NCBI GenBank assembly: GCA_002840505.1
Contig: PHBC01000003.1
Location: 29,927-93,926, forward strand
Length of the DNA stretch: 64,000 bases
Direction of reading: 5' to 3'
Source of the DNA: Deltaproteobacteria bacterium HGW-Deltaproteobacteria-2
GTDB lineage: Bacteria; Desulfobacterota; Syntrophia; Syntrophales; Smithellaceae
The notes beneath the pieces are model-generated. The model worked only from the letters and a program-made list of their open reading frames with translations, searched no databases and had not been told where the DNA came from. Position numbers and translations under genes: made by a program. Positions 26,686 to 35,292 of this stretch are shown one piece after another (position 1 is the stretch's first letter; the number at the start of each line of letters is the position of its first letter).

Positions 26686-27095
26686 TGATTTGTGCCTGAA
26701 TTTTATCTTTCAGTTTTGCAGTATTTCTTCATATACTCATTGGCGTTTCACTATTTCCGGTTTAAAAATAATTTCATGCCACTTCATTTTAAAGAATACA
26801 AAGAGTGATTAATTATCAATATAACCTACCGCGTTGTTATTTTTCTTATTTCCCCAATTCATACAACATTTCAATCCGTAATGAATGAGGCGTAGTATTT
26901 TTCTCTTTAAAAAACGAGGCTTATAAAATAAAGATCACTCGTTATACATTCGTTGAGAAAGCCGATAATCCTGATGAATCGGAGCCAACAAAAATAGCGC
27001 TTTGATTTAGAATTGAGATTAGAATTTTGTAATTAAATCGTGTTATTCTGATATAAATATGATATAAATTTAACTCATTTTTACAGGAGGCAATT
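26686..27095. other. Intergenic region, 410 bp
   Basis: AT-rich, with no ORF that looks real. A small stem CCGAT/ATCGG around 26962-26982 (GCCGATAATCCTGATGAATC and onward) is the only structured element I noticed, and I cannot assign it to a riboswitch class. The ribosome-binding site ACAGGAGG of the next gene closes the region. A promoter for the hydratase genes should lie here. Confidence 0.4.
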
Positions 27096-27560
27096 ATGGC
27101 AGACAGGTCAAAGCTGGGTATGGAATTCCCTGCTTACACTTTTACAATAGAAAAAGATAAAATTATCGAGTTTGCCATTGCTGTTTCTCAAAAAGATAGT
27201 AAGGAACAAATCAATCCCATTTACTATGATGAAGAGGCTGCAAAAAAAGCAGGATATCAAGGGATACCGATTCCTCCGACCTTTCCCATCTGCTCTTTTT
27301 TTTGGACTGGTGGCGGTTTAATGGGAACGGCTAAAATTTTGGGTATTGATTTGAGCCGGCTTTTGCACAGAGAAGAAGAATATGAATATTTTGGCATCAT
27401 TTACGCCGGCGACGTCATCACCCGAAAAATGAAAGTTATCGATATGTTTAAAAAGGGAAGCAGAAACATGATTGTGGAGGCTACTGTTTTGGAAACAGAA
27501 TTTATAAATCAACGGGGCGAATTGGTAATCAAATCCCGCTCAAGATTAATGGAAAGATAG
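27096..27560 (+). CDS. MaoC/HadA-like hydratase subunit (FAS1-type N domain)
   Basis: 154 residues with AGGAGG upstream. The hotdog fold of the N-terminal MaoC-like dehydratase family is recognised from YTFTIEKDKIIEFAIAV, NPIYYDEEAAKKAGYQGIPI and the segment EYFGIIYAGDVITRKMKV. It resembles HadA-type subunits that lack the main catalytic residues and pair with a HadB-type partner. The partner follows ten bases downstream. Together they probably hydrate an enoyl-CoA or dehydrate an (R)-3-hydroxyacyl-CoA. Confidence 0.82.
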   Translation: MADRSKLGMEFPAYTFTIEKDKIIEFAIAVSQKDSKEQINPIYYDEEAAKKAGYQGIPIPPTFPICSFFWTGGGLMGTAKILGIDLSRLLHREEEYEYFGIIYAGDVITRKMKVIDMFKKGSRNMIVEATVLETEFINQRGELVIKSRSRLMER

Positions 27561-27570
27561 GAATATAAAT

Positions 27571-28020
27571 ATGGCTCTAAATTATGATGACATTGACGTG
27601 GGATACAAAATGCCTGTTTACACATCCGAGCCCATTACCAGAACACATCTGGTCCGTTATGCCGGAGCTTCCGGTGATTTCAATCCGCTTCATCATGATC
27701 AGACCTTCATTAAAATGATAGGCATGAAAAATGTTATTGCCCACGGCATGTTAATTATGGGCATTGCCGGCGAAGCCGTTACTTCCTGGATCGAAAACAA
27801 ATGTTTAAGAAAATTTAACACCCGTTTTTTGAGTATGGCAGAGCCAGTCGATCTGGATGATATGGAAAACACAAAAGATCGAGCAACAATAATCGTTAGT
27901 GGCGAGGTGGTTAAAAAATTTGAAGAAAACGGCGAGAAACGAATTCAGTGCGACATCATTGCTCAGGATGCTTTAGGCAGTAAAAAGCTCTCGGGATTTT
28001 TTATTGCAGCCCTGCCTTAA
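27571..28020 (+). CDS. MaoC/HadB-like (R)-hydratase, catalytic subunit
   Basis: 149 residues, ten bases after the HadA-like gene, with ATAGGA upstream. The hydratase motif is intact: YAGASGDFNPLHHDQTFIKM, with the catalytic Asp and His, followed by NVIAHGMLIMGIAGEAV. It should be the catalytic half of a heterodimeric hydratase acting on acyl thioesters. In context with the upstream acyl-CoA dehydrogenases it may form part of a beta-oxidation route using (R)-hydroxy intermediates (inference). Confidence 0.85.
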   Translation: MALNYDDIDVGYKMPVYTSEPITRTHLVRYAGASGDFNPLHHDQTFIKMIGMKNVIAHGMLIMGIAGEAVTSWIENKCLRKFNTRFLSMAEPVDLDDMENTKDRATIIVSGEVVKKFEENGEKRIQCDIIAQDALGSKKLSGFFIAALP

Positions 28021-28073
28021 TCAATTCAACCTTATAAATTGATCTTTTATAAAAAATAAATACAGGTAATTAT

Positions 28074-29429
28074 ATGAAGGCCCATATTTTAGTAATTGAT
28101 GACGACGCGGTTGCCTGTGAGTTTTTGCAGGAAGCTCTTTCGCTTGATGGTTATGAAGTAAAATCCTATACATCAGCTAAAGAAGCTTTAAAGCAAGACC
28201 TCTCCCGGTATGATCTGCTGATGTCCGATATTCGTATGCCTGAAATGGATGGTTTGCAATTTCTAGGTGAAGTGCACAAAAAGTGGCCGGACTTACCCGT
28301 TATCCTCATGACCGCTTATGGTTCTCTGGAAACTACAATGGAGGCTATAAGTCTGGGCGCCTGGGATTACATAAGCAAACCATTCTCACCTGAAGATTGC
28401 CGGTCTATTGTAAAAAAAGTATTGGAAGTCAGAGAGCTTCGGGAAAAACGACTGAAACTTGATTTGTCAGAAACAGACAAAGGACAAGAGTTGCTGGGGT
28501 CATCCGCACCAATGGTAGAATTTTATAAACAGATCGCTCGTGTCGCCGATGCCTCTGCCAGTGTTTTAATAGAAGGTGAAAGCGGAACAGGAAAAGAATT
28601 GACTGCCCGATCTTTACACAACATGTCTTCAAGGCGGGACAAACCTTTTGTTGTAGTTCATTGCGGGGCTATTCCCGATAATTTGCTGGAATCGGAACTG
28701 TTCGGATACGAAAAAGGAGCGTTTACCGGCGCCAGTCATCAACATGTCGGACTACTGGAATCAGCTGAAGGAGGAACGGTTTTTCTCGACGAAATTACAG
28801 AAATGTCAACTGCTCTGCAAGGCAAGTTTTTACGGTTTATGCAAAATGGTGAAATAAGGAAAATCGGAAGTCATGAAGTTCATCACGTTGCTGTACGCGT
28901 GGTTGCCGCAGCAAATAAAAATATTGACCAGGAAGTAGATGCCGGACGTTTTCGTTTGGATTTGTTATATAGATTTATCGTACGCTTACGTGTTCCGCCT
29001 TTGAGAGAGCGTAAAGACGATATTCCTTTGCTTATTGAATCAATGCTAAAAAAATTCGGATATGCCAATGTACGCATTTCCGTAGAAGCGATGGAATTAC
29101 TTATGTCTTATGATTGGCCGGGCAACGTTAGAGAAATGGAAAACATGCTTCAGCAAACACTTCTACTGTCTCCTTTCGCGGTTATCCTGCCGGAAAATCT
29201 GCCAGTTCGTTTTCAGCAGCAACAAGAGCTTGTCAAAAGTGACGCTTCGTATGAGCTCTCACCACTGGAAATTGCCGAAAGAGATAAAATTCTGCAAACT
29301 CTTCAGGCGACTCTCTGGAACCAGTCAAAGGCGGCTCAGATTCTGGATATTGATCGTAAAACATTACGCTTGAAAATTCGCCGTTATGGCTTAATCAGCG
29401 GTAAAAACACATCACCGAAAAACCCTTAA
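28074..29429 (+). CDS. NtrC-type sigma-54 response regulator
   Basis: 451 residues. Receiver domain (1-120, phosphoacceptor D52 in LLMSDIRMP), sigma-54 AAA+ domain (about 140-375: Walker A GESGTGKE, sigma-54 loop YEKGAFTGA, Walker B-like GGTVFLDEI) and a Fis-type helix-turn-helix (about 410-440: ALWNQSKAAQILDIDRKTL, so ATLWNQSKAAQILDID in full context). It activates RpoN-dependent promoters. It starts 53 bases after the HadB-like gene and converges on its probable histidine kinase, 44 bp away. I found no clear sigma-54 promoter nearby, so the targets are unknown. Confidence 0.92.
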   Translation: MKAHILVIDDDAVACEFLQEALSLDGYEVKSYTSAKEALKQDLSRYDLLMSDIRMPEMDGLQFLGEVHKKWPDLPVILMTAYGSLETTMEAISLGAWDYISKPFSPEDCRSIVKKVLEVRELREKRLKLDLSETDKGQELLGSSAPMVEFYKQIARVADASASVLIEGESGTGKELTARSLHNMSSRRDKPFVVVHCGAIPDNLLESELFGYEKGAFTGASHQHVGLLESAEGGTVFLDEITEMSTALQGKFLRFMQNGEIRKIGSHEVHHVAVRVVAAANKNIDQEVDAGRFRLDLLYRFIVRLRVPPLRERKDDIPLLIESMLKKFGYANVRISVEAMELLMSYDWPGNVREMENMLQQTLLLSPFAVILPENLPVRFQQQQELVKSDASYELSPLEIAERDKILQTLQATLWNQSKAAQILDIDRKTLRLKIRRYGLISGKNTSPKNP

Positions 29430-29473
29430 AATATTACGATCAGCCATCATTGCGAGACAAAAAAGATGACTTC

Positions 29474-31027
29474 CTATGCTGGAGAAGTATTTTCCTGCGG
29501 GGCTATCGGAAGATTAAGAATAACTGAAGTACCCTGTCCCGATGTACTTTTTATTTCCATTGTGCCGCCATGGACTTTGATTATGTCACGGACGATAGCC
29601 AACCCCAATCCGCGCATGCCTTCATCCTGTCTTGTACTGAAAAACGGTTCGCATACCTTCTCCACCATATCAGGTGTCATTCCCACGCCCGTATCGGTAA
29701 TGATTATCGACTCAAAATTTTTAGGGAAAAGATTTTTAACCGCTATGCTTATTGTTCCACCTTGCGGCATTGCTTCAAAAGCATTTTGTATTATATTCAT
29801 AAATGCGGTTTGAATACGATAACGATCCACGTATAAAGGTTTAACCTCCTCGTCAATATTCACTGTTATTTTTACTTTGCTTCTTTGCATAAAAGGTTCG
29901 ACAAGAGGCAATGTCTCATTTAAAATTTGTTGAACAGTCAAGACTTCAAAATGTGGTTCCGGAAGGCGCGTGGCTCTGCGCACATTTTGAATTACATTGT
30001 CCAATCGTTGAGTTTGTTGCACAATCAAATTAAGTTTATGTGCTACATCTGGCGGCCAGCCCCCTCTTTCCAAAAGAAGTTTGGATAACCCTCCGATGGA
30101 ATGAAGCGGCGTGCCTAAATCATGAGCCAGGTTAGCCGTCAACTGACCCAGGGCAGTTAATTGTTTCAAATCAGTAACCTGTTTTTGCAGTTGAACAACA
30201 TTGAGCGTCTCTTCGCGAACACGGTCTTCCAGATGTCTGTTGAGTTCCAGATTTCTGTTCATTACATCCTGAATTTCATCAGCCATAATGTTGAAGTGCT
30301 TGGATATCTGTCCCCATTCATCACTGTGAACAACGGGAATCCTGTTTATATATTGTCCTTTCTGAAATTCATCAATCGTTTGAATAATCACTTTAAGAGG
30401 TTTGTCGATTATCCAGCGATAACTCAATCCCAAAACAAGAAGAATGAAAATTAATAATCCGATGCTGCTGAAAATCAGCAATTGCCGGGCGCTATTCATG
30501 ATTTCGGCATTCGCGCGTGAAAAACCGATAACTCCCACAACCAGACGTGAACTTTTTGTTTCCCCTGAAACAGGATAAAGCAGGCCCAGCGCGGGACCAT
30601 TCTCCGTCTCTATTTTAACGTAACGCAGTTTGTTTTCATATCCTGTGGACGCAACCATATTATCAGGCCATTCATATTGGACACGGCTTGCGCCGGCCAC
30701 GTAATCTACCTCTTTATGACTGGTATCAAAAATATCAATTCTTGCCAGACGTATATCCGTCTGCACATGATCTTTAAGCGCTGAATCAAGAGCTCGGAGA
30801 CCACGTTTTGTCGGGAAATACTGATAGAAAGCGCTGACTGTTTCAGCAACATTCTCCAGTCTCTTTACTTGCTGGTCAACCAATATTCCATCCATAACCG
30901 TAAGTTGAATAATGCCCCAAATGGCCATGGTGAAGGCAAGACCAATGATAATAAGAAGCATCAATCTTAGCCGGACAGTAAGCCTGTCATGAAAATCAAT
31001 AATATTTTGCAGGATTTTCTTAAACAT
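29474..31027 (-). CDS. Membrane sensor histidine kinase
   Basis: 517 residues. A membrane helix at about 22-43 and a second at about 183-203 bound a periplasmic sensor region of about 140 residues. HAMP follows (about 205-255), then a coiled coil, an H-box LTANLAHDLGTPLHS near residue 300, the N-box FMNIIQNAFEAMPQGG and G-boxes ITDTGVGM and GMRGLGLAIV. It is complete and should phosphorylate the converging NtrC-type regulator at 28074-29429. Its signal is unknown; the adjacent catabolic genes suggest a carboxylate or acyl compound. Confidence 0.9.
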   Translation of the reverse strand: MFKKILQNIIDFHDRLTVRLRLMLLIIIGLAFTMAIWGIIQLTVMDGILVDQQVKRLENVAETVSAFYQYFPTKRGLRALDSALKDHVQTDIRLARIDIFDTSHKEVDYVAGASRVQYEWPDNMVASTGYENKLRYVKIETENGPALGLLYPVSGETKSSRLVVGVIGFSRANAEIMNSARQLLIFSSIGLLIFILLVLGLSYRWIIDKPLKVIIQTIDEFQKGQYINRIPVVHSDEWGQISKHFNIMADEIQDVMNRNLELNRHLEDRVREETLNVVQLQKQVTDLKQLTALGQLTANLAHDLGTPLHSIGGLSKLLLERGGWPPDVAHKLNLIVQQTQRLDNVIQNVRRATRLPEPHFEVLTVQQILNETLPLVEPFMQRSKVKITVNIDEEVKPLYVDRYRIQTAFMNIIQNAFEAMPQGGTISIAVKNLFPKNFESIIITDTGVGMTPDMVEKVCEPFFSTRQDEGMRGLGLAIVRDIIKVHGGTMEIKSTSGQGTSVILNLPIAPQENTSPA

Positions 31028-31179
31028 AGACTATTTTTATATCAAAAATATAAATATTTAACTAGCAGTAAACCACAGTATTCAATCTCCTATGCGGGAT
31101 AATTTTTAATTCATATATATCGGGATTGAATAATTCGATGTACACATTGCATTACGCTACGCTTATGAAACTTGGAACT

Positions 31180-31332
31180 CATTATCCCACGTCGCTTCGC
31201 TTCGGGGATAATTCGCCTTACGCTTTAATGAGCCTTAATTTTTACCCTAAAGGGCACTGCGCCGAAACGCAGTTATCGGAAAATTTTAAGAGCGCATTAT
31301 CCCGCCACCTTCAGGTGGCAGGGACAAACTTC
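31180..31332. repeat. Dispersed element family D, copy 1
   Basis: It shares with 43577-43714 the blocks CATTATCCCAC, ACGCTTTAATGAG, ATCGGAAAAT and ATTATCCCGCCACCTTCAGG followed by TGGCAG. Internal palindromes (GCCACCTTCAGGTGGC; ATTATCCCAC...GGGGATAAT) imply folded RNA or cruciform structure. It lies in the 400-bp gap between the histidine kinase and a small exported protein. No ORF runs through both copies. Confidence 0.7.
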
Positions 31333-31369
31333 ATCCCGACTCGTCGGGATTCGTTTTCAGCTTGGCTCA

Positions 31370-31408
31370 CTAAAAAAGAAGGGACAGGCAAAACCTGTCC
31401 CTTCTTTG
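31370..31408 (-). terminator. Rho-independent terminator of the Lys/Ala-rich gene
   Basis: A perfect 13-bp stem AAGAAGGGACAGG / CCTGTCCCTTCTT with a 5-base loop. On the minus strand it is followed by a T-run (TTCTTTTTTAG). It lies 27 bases past the stop of the gene at 31435-31725, in the right orientation. Confidence 0.85.
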
Positions 31409-31434
31409 AAAGTACATAAATTTTTTCTACTAAC

Positions 31435-31725
31435 TTATTTTGCAGCGGGAGCTGCTTCTTCAACTTTCTCTTCAGCTTTCTTTGCGGCTTTCTTTACTTT
31501 CTTTTTGGCTTTCTTTGCGGCTTTGGCTTTCTTTGCATCAGCCTTTACAGCGGCCTCATCCTTTACTTCAGCAGCCTTTACAGCGGCCTCATCCTTTACT
31601 TCAGCAGCCTTTACAGCGGCGGTAGCCTTTACATCAGCAGCTTTTACAGCAGCCTTGTCAGCGGCCATAACGGTCATGGAAAATGCGAAAACCAATGCAA
31701 CAACAAACAATACTAAACGCTTCAT
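31435..31725 (-). CDS. Exported Lys/Ala-rich low-complexity protein
   Basis: 96 residues with a strong AGGAGG site and a strong terminator, suggesting high expression. It has a clean signal peptide (KRLVLFVVALVFAFSMTVMA-AD). The mature part is almost only Ala, Lys, Val, Glu and Asp: two exact 12-residue repeats of AAVKAAEVKDE(A) type, then a histone-H1-like tail KAKAAKKAKKKVKKAAKKAE and an acidic end. It should form a charged single helix or coiled coil in the periplasm or outside the cell. I know no defined family. Binding to polyanions, heme or cell wall is speculation. Confidence 0.75.
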   Translation of the reverse strand: MKRLVLFVVALVFAFSMTVMAADKAAVKAADVKATAAVKAAEVKDEAAVKAAEVKDEAAVKADAKKAKAAKKAKKKVKKAAKKAEEKVEEAAPAAK

Positions 31726-31831
31726 CTTTTAAATCCTCCTTAAATTACATTTAATTTTAATATTCCCCTTTTAATTAAGGGACTCCTACCAACAACTACT
31801 TTTCCTTGAAACAGGTTTTGTTTCAAGTGTT

Positions 31832-32173
31832 TTAATATCTTTTTTTCTTAAAAGTTACTTTTGATACTCTCGATGCTGTCAGCTTGCCGTCTTTTTCCGT
31901 ATATTCTATTTTCACCGCATCATTTATGACGATACCTGTAGATGGTTTTTCTAAAGCAAACTCCATTGCTTCTACATCACCTTTTAAGGTACGTTCAATC
32001 TTAATAGATTCATTGGAAATTTCGACGACTTTTCCCGTCGCATGCATTTTTGCGGCCTTAACAACACTTGTTTTAACAGGCCCTGCATTAGCAGTGGAAA
32101 CTGGTATATCACCGGCAAAAGCAAACGTTGACAAAACAAGAACTAAGCCAAACATGTATAAAGCTTTTTTCAC
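31832..32173 (-). CDS. Small exported protein, DUF5666-like
   Basis: 113 residues from a GTG with GGAGG upstream. Signal peptide KKALYMFGLVLVLSTFAFAG, then a small beta-rich domain (HATGKVVEISNESIKIERTL, VINDAVKIEYTEKDGKLTAS) of OB-like type, similar to DUF5666 periplasmic proteins. It is 106 bp upstream of the Lys/Ala-rich gene on the same strand. Function unknown. Confidence 0.7.
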   Translation of the reverse strand: MKKALYMFGLVLVLSTFAFAGDIPVSTANAGPVKTSVVKAAKMHATGKVVEISNESIKIERTLKGDVEAMEFALEKPSTGIVINDAVKIEYTEKDGKLTASRVSKVTFKKKRY

Positions 32174-32315
32174 GATGAACTACCTCCGTAGTATTCCGGC
32201 TGCATATAACAGCAACTAGTATGCCAGCGGACGATACTAATTAATAATTTATAAGTATTTGTAATAATTAACAATTATTTTCTATCTGCAAAATCAACCT
32301 ACTTTTTTATTCGGC

Positions 32316-32359
32316 ATTTGATGAATAATTCCCCCACATTGGGGAATTATTCATCAAAT
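32316..32359. repeat. Perfect 19-bp palindrome between divergent genes
   Basis: ATTTGATGAATAATTCCCC and its exact reverse complement are separated by only six bases (CACATT). It lies between the divergent starts of the small exported protein (minus) and the BaiN-like flavoprotein (plus). It is therefore upstream of both rather than downstream, and has no T-run. It may be an operator, a cruciform or the start of an untranslated RNA hairpin. Confidence 0.7.
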
Positions 32360-32480
32360 ATATTTCATACCTTTGTGGCAAATCAAAGAAATTTCTCGAT
32401 TTTTTCATGAAAAACATTATGTGGGATTGACCGACCACATCCTTTCATGTTACGCCCACAAAAAGCGTGGGAATGCATAC

Positions 32481-33857
32481 ATGACCGAAGAAAAAATGGA
32501 TTGGGACATTATTGTTGTTGGCGGCGGAGCCGCCGGTCTTATGGCCGCAGGCAAAGCGGCAGATTGCGGCGCTAAAGTTTTATTAATCGAAAAAACAGAC
32601 AGTTGCGGCAAAAAAATTCTGGTCAGTGGCAAAACGCGCTGCAACTTAACCAATTCTGCTGATTTAAAAAATTTTATTTCCATGTACGGCAACAATGGTC
32701 GTTTTCTTTTCAGCGCTTTCCATAATTTTTTTCGTCCGGAGTTGCTTGATTTTCTGAATGGCCACGGCCTGGCCACCAAGGTGGAACGAGGCGGAAGAAT
32801 ATTTCCTGTTTCCGATGATGCTCATGATGTCGTGCGCGTTTTTAAAAAATACCTAACCAAAAATAATGTTCAGATAAAACTTAACACTAAAGTCAACGGC
32901 ATCATTATAAAAGACAATGCCGTTAGCGGTGTTAAGACAGAACACGGAAACTATCATTGCAAAGCAGCGATTCTGGCGACAGGCGGCGCCACATGGCCAT
33001 CTACCGGTTCTACCGGTGACGGTTATAAAATAAGCACCGCTCTTGGACACACCTTAGTTAAACTTAAACCAGCATTGGTACCCTTGATTGTCCGCGAGCA
33101 GAAACTTGCTCAATCCATGCAGGGAGTGAGCTTACGCAATGTCCGCGCCACGGCTTTTCAGGGAGAAGCAGCAGCAATTGATTCCACGCTGACACCTGAC
33201 TGTGTCTATGGACGCGGAGAAAAGAAATCACCGCGAACTCCAGTAATCGAAAGTCGCTTCGGCGAAATGCTCTTCACTCATTTCGGATTAGGCGGCCCCA
33301 TCATTTTGCTGATAAGTCTGGCTGTCGTTGAAGCTTTGGAAAAAGGCCCTGTGTCTTTATTGATTGATCTAAAGCCGGCATTGACCCGCGAACAGCTTCA
33401 TAAGCGCCTGCAGAGGGACATGGATAAGTCCAGTAAAAGAAAAATCAGCGGCATTATGAAGGAATATCTGCCCGCAAAGATGATTGAACCTTTTATTGAA
33501 TTAACCGGCATTGATAAAGAAAAACTGGCTCATCAAATAACCGCCGCTGAAAGAGGAAAAATTGTAGAGCTGTTTAAAGCTCTTCGTTTTAATATCAAAG
33601 CTCCTTTGTCACTCGAAAAAGCCATAGTTACCGCTGGCGGTGTTTCGCTTGACGAAATAGATCAGCGCACAATGGCTTCCAAACTAGTCAACGGATTATA
33701 CTTCTGCGGAGAGGTCATGGATATAGACGCCGATACCGGCGGTTATAATCTGCAGGCCGCTTTCTCCACCGGTTATTTAGCAGGCAAAAAAGCCGCTGAA
33801 TATGTAAGTCCATTTTCAAACCAAAGACTCTATCGAAGGGGCAGAGATGATGCTTAG
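32481..33857 (+). CDS. BaiN/HI0933-family FAD flavoprotein
   Basis: 458 residues if started at MTEEKMDWD; a longer reading frame begins at 32373 but its first 36 codons lack family similarity. FAD-binding Rossmann motif IIVVGGGAAGLMAAGKAA, family motifs GKKILVSGKTRCNLTN and GGRIFPVSDDAHDVV, and a C-terminal FAD contact GEVMDIDADTGGYNLQAAFS. The family reduces or oxidises small organic compounds (for example BaiN acts on bile acid intermediates), and the substrate here is unknown. It is not in an operon. Confidence 0.87.
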   Translation: MTEEKMDWDIIVVGGGAAGLMAAGKAADCGAKVLLIEKTDSCGKKILVSGKTRCNLTNSADLKNFISMYGNNGRFLFSAFHNFFRPELLDFLNGHGLATKVERGGRIFPVSDDAHDVVRVFKKYLTKNNVQIKLNTKVNGIIIKDNAVSGVKTEHGNYHCKAAILATGGATWPSTGSTGDGYKISTALGHTLVKLKPALVPLIVREQKLAQSMQGVSLRNVRATAFQGEAAAIDSTLTPDCVYGRGEKKSPRTPVIESRFGEMLFTHFGLGGPIILLISLAVVEALEKGPVSLLIDLKPALTREQLHKRLQRDMDKSSKRKISGIMKEYLPAKMIEPFIELTGIDKEKLAHQITAAERGKIVELFKALRFNIKAPLSLEKAIVTAGGVSLDEIDQRTMASKLVNGLYFCGEVMDIDADTGGYNLQAAFSTGYLAGKKAAEYVSPFSNQRLYRRGRDDA

Positions 33858-33876
33858 CTACCGAATATTTGCCTGA

Positions 33877-34143
33877 TTATTCATAGTGTGTCCACATGCG
33901 GATAACTTTCACTGTTTTGATATCATCAAGTATTTGGTAAACTAAGCGATGCTGAATATTGATTCGCCTCGAATAAGCGCCGCTAAGATCACCAACGAGC
34001 TTCTCATATGATGGTGGATTTTGATATGGATCTTTACGCAGAATATTTAATATGCGGCTGGCCTGTGGTTTGAGGCCGGAGTTTGCTAATTTCCTGGCAT
34101 CCTTTTGAGCTTGTTTGGTGAACACAAGACGCCAGCTTACCAT
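33877..34143 (-). CDS. YoeB-like mRNA interferase toxin
   Basis: 88 residues of the RelE/ParE superfamily, YoeB branch: WRLVFTKQAQKDARKLANSG, YEKLVGDLSGAYSRRINIQH, RLVYQIL and the C-terminal MWTHYE. Conserved catalytic candidates (Glu, Arg, His, Tyr) are present. It overlaps the antitoxin reading frame by seven bases, as usual for translationally coupled toxin-antitoxin genes. It should cleave mRNA on the ribosome when free of antitoxin. Confidence 0.85.
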   Translation of the reverse strand: MVSWRLVFTKQAQKDARKLANSGLKPQASRILNILRKDPYQNPPSYEKLVGDLSGAYSRRINIQHRLVYQILDDIKTVKVIRMWTHYE

Positions 34144-34379
34144 TTGAGTTCCTTATCACATTTATCAACCGGTGTTTTGAGACCTTTCTTAATGGATTCC
34201 CGCATGCCAGGTATCGCTGTGAGATACAAAGTTTCCTCTATGGCCCGCCAGTCATCTTCCGATATAAGAACAGCAGAATTTCTTTTACCGATAATTTGTA
34301 CCGGCAGATGAGTATCCTTTACTTCATCTACCAGATTATATAAACGTTTTCTGGCTTCCGACGCAGATAATGTTGTCAT
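34137..34379 (-). CDS. YefM/Phd-like antitoxin
   Basis: 80 residues starting MTTLSASEARKRLYN, with GGGGG upstream; an earlier in-frame start would run through the promoter and is rejected. The N-terminal Phd/YefM dimer domain is clear (ASEARKRLYNLVDEVKDTHL, RNSAVLISEDDW). The C-terminal helix should wrap the YoeB-like toxin encoded next. It binds its own promoter; a matching dyad lies at 34396-34415. Confidence 0.85.
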   Translation of the reverse strand: MTTLSASEARKRLYNLVDEVKDTHLPVQIIGKRNSAVLISEDDWRAIEETLYLTAIPGMRESIKKGLKTPVDKCDKELKW

Positions 34380-34395
34380 ATTCTTTACCCCCTTA

Positions 34396-34435
34396 TCGTA
34401 CGGAATATGGTACGACAATATCATTACACTGTCAA
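34396..34435 (-). promoter_or_regulatory. Promoter and operator of the YefM/YoeB operon
   Basis: On the minus strand TTGACA (34435-34430) and TACCAT (34412-34407) are spaced by 17 bp, a good sigma-70 promoter. The -10 box is embedded in a dyad TCGTAC-(8)-GTACGA at 34396-34415. Binding of the antitoxin complex there would block transcription. Confidence 0.65.
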
Positions 34436-34495
34436 GATATTTTTGATCAAGTAATCGATAATGTTGCTGCTGGAATTTTCGAATATTGCTTTGCC

Positions 34496-34846
34496 TTATA
34501 ATTCCGGGGCAGCAGATGGTACAAGGCATGCCAGAATCAAAAGCTCTTTGCCGGTATTTCTAACCTGATGTTCTTCGTCAGGCGGCATGAAAACAACATT
34601 GCCCTGCCCTATTGGATTCCATTTGCCGTTGCCGTAAATTTCTCCAATGCCTGAGTGAATAAACATTTCGTGTTCCCATGGATGAGCGTGTTTCGGCGTA
34701 TGCCCTCCCGGTGCGATTTCAAAAATCCTCATGCAGAAATTATTTGCACCGTCAGCCTTACCCGCAACTACACGGCCAGCAATGTCCTTGGCCGCATCAT
34801 TGTTAAAATGAGTAGGTTCCACGGATTTATAATTTATTAATTTCAT
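34496..34846 (-). CDS. Small cupin-domain protein
   Basis: 116 residues. The cupin metal-binding motif 1 is complete (GGHTPKHAHPWEHEMFIHSG: His, His, Glu) and motif 2 is FMPPDEEHQVRNTG. It is a single-domain beta-barrel, likely a metal-binding enzyme or sensor, with no substrate indicated. It lies between the two toxin-antitoxin pairs and has no clear functional link to them. Confidence 0.82.
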   Translation of the reverse strand: MKLINYKSVEPTHFNNDAAKDIAGRVVAGKADGANNFCMRIFEIAPGGHTPKHAHPWEHEMFIHSGIGEIYGNGKWNPIGQGNVVFMPPDEEHQVRNTGKELLILACLVPSAAPEL

Positions 34847-34935
34847 TATTTACAACAATAAAGAAAACTAGATTGATTTGATTTACGCAATTTGAAATTT
34901 AAATTAGCAATTCAATATTTCATCACCTTAACATC

Positions 34936-35292
34936 TTATCCTGATTTCCTTATCATGGTGCGAAAGTCTTCAAGTAATGGCTTTAGTTCTCGCAAACGTT
35001 CTTGAGTGACTTTCCAGACGGTTTTCAAATCAACGCCCATATAATCATGGATAAGAACATCCCGCATACCAGCCATTTTATTCCACGGTATCTCAGGATA
35101 TTTTTGACGAACAGGTTTAGGGATTCGTTTTGTTGCCTCCCCCAGAACTTCAAGACTTCGGATAACTGCATTGATGGTTTTTTTATCTTTTGAAAATGTC
35201 CTGTAAGACATATTTTTTGTGAATGCTTCAATATCGGATATAGCAGTTAATATATCATCTATATAATCAGATATATCTCTGTTTTTAAACAT
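34936..35292 (-). CDS. HepT-like toxin (HEPN/DUF86)
   Basis: About 118 residues from ATG 35292 (AGAGG upstream; a TTG two codons earlier is less likely). An all-helical HEPN protein with the motif RDVLIHDY, which is Rx4HxY, the RNase and AMPylation-target motif of HepT. It overlaps the end of the nucleotidyltransferase gene upstream by eight bases. Together they form a MntA/HepT-type toxin-antitoxin pair. Confidence 0.85.
   Translation of the reverse strand: MFKNRDISDYIDDILTAISDIEAFTKNMSYRTFSKDKKTINAVIRSLEVLGEATKRIPKPVRQKYPEIPWNKMAGMRDVLIHDYMGVDLKTVWKVTQERLRELKPLLEDFRTMIRKSG

Noticed and set aside
26941..27000. Riboswitch before the hydratase genes
   Set aside because: Only a 5-bp stem (CCGAT/ATCGG) is visible; no class-specific conserved bases for c-di-GMP, preQ1 or cobalamin aptamers.
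31180..31332. Integron attC site
   Set aside because: ACGCTTTAATGAG resembles part of an attC core, but the paired RYYYAAC/GTTRRRY boxes are not in place and no integrase or cassettes are nearby.
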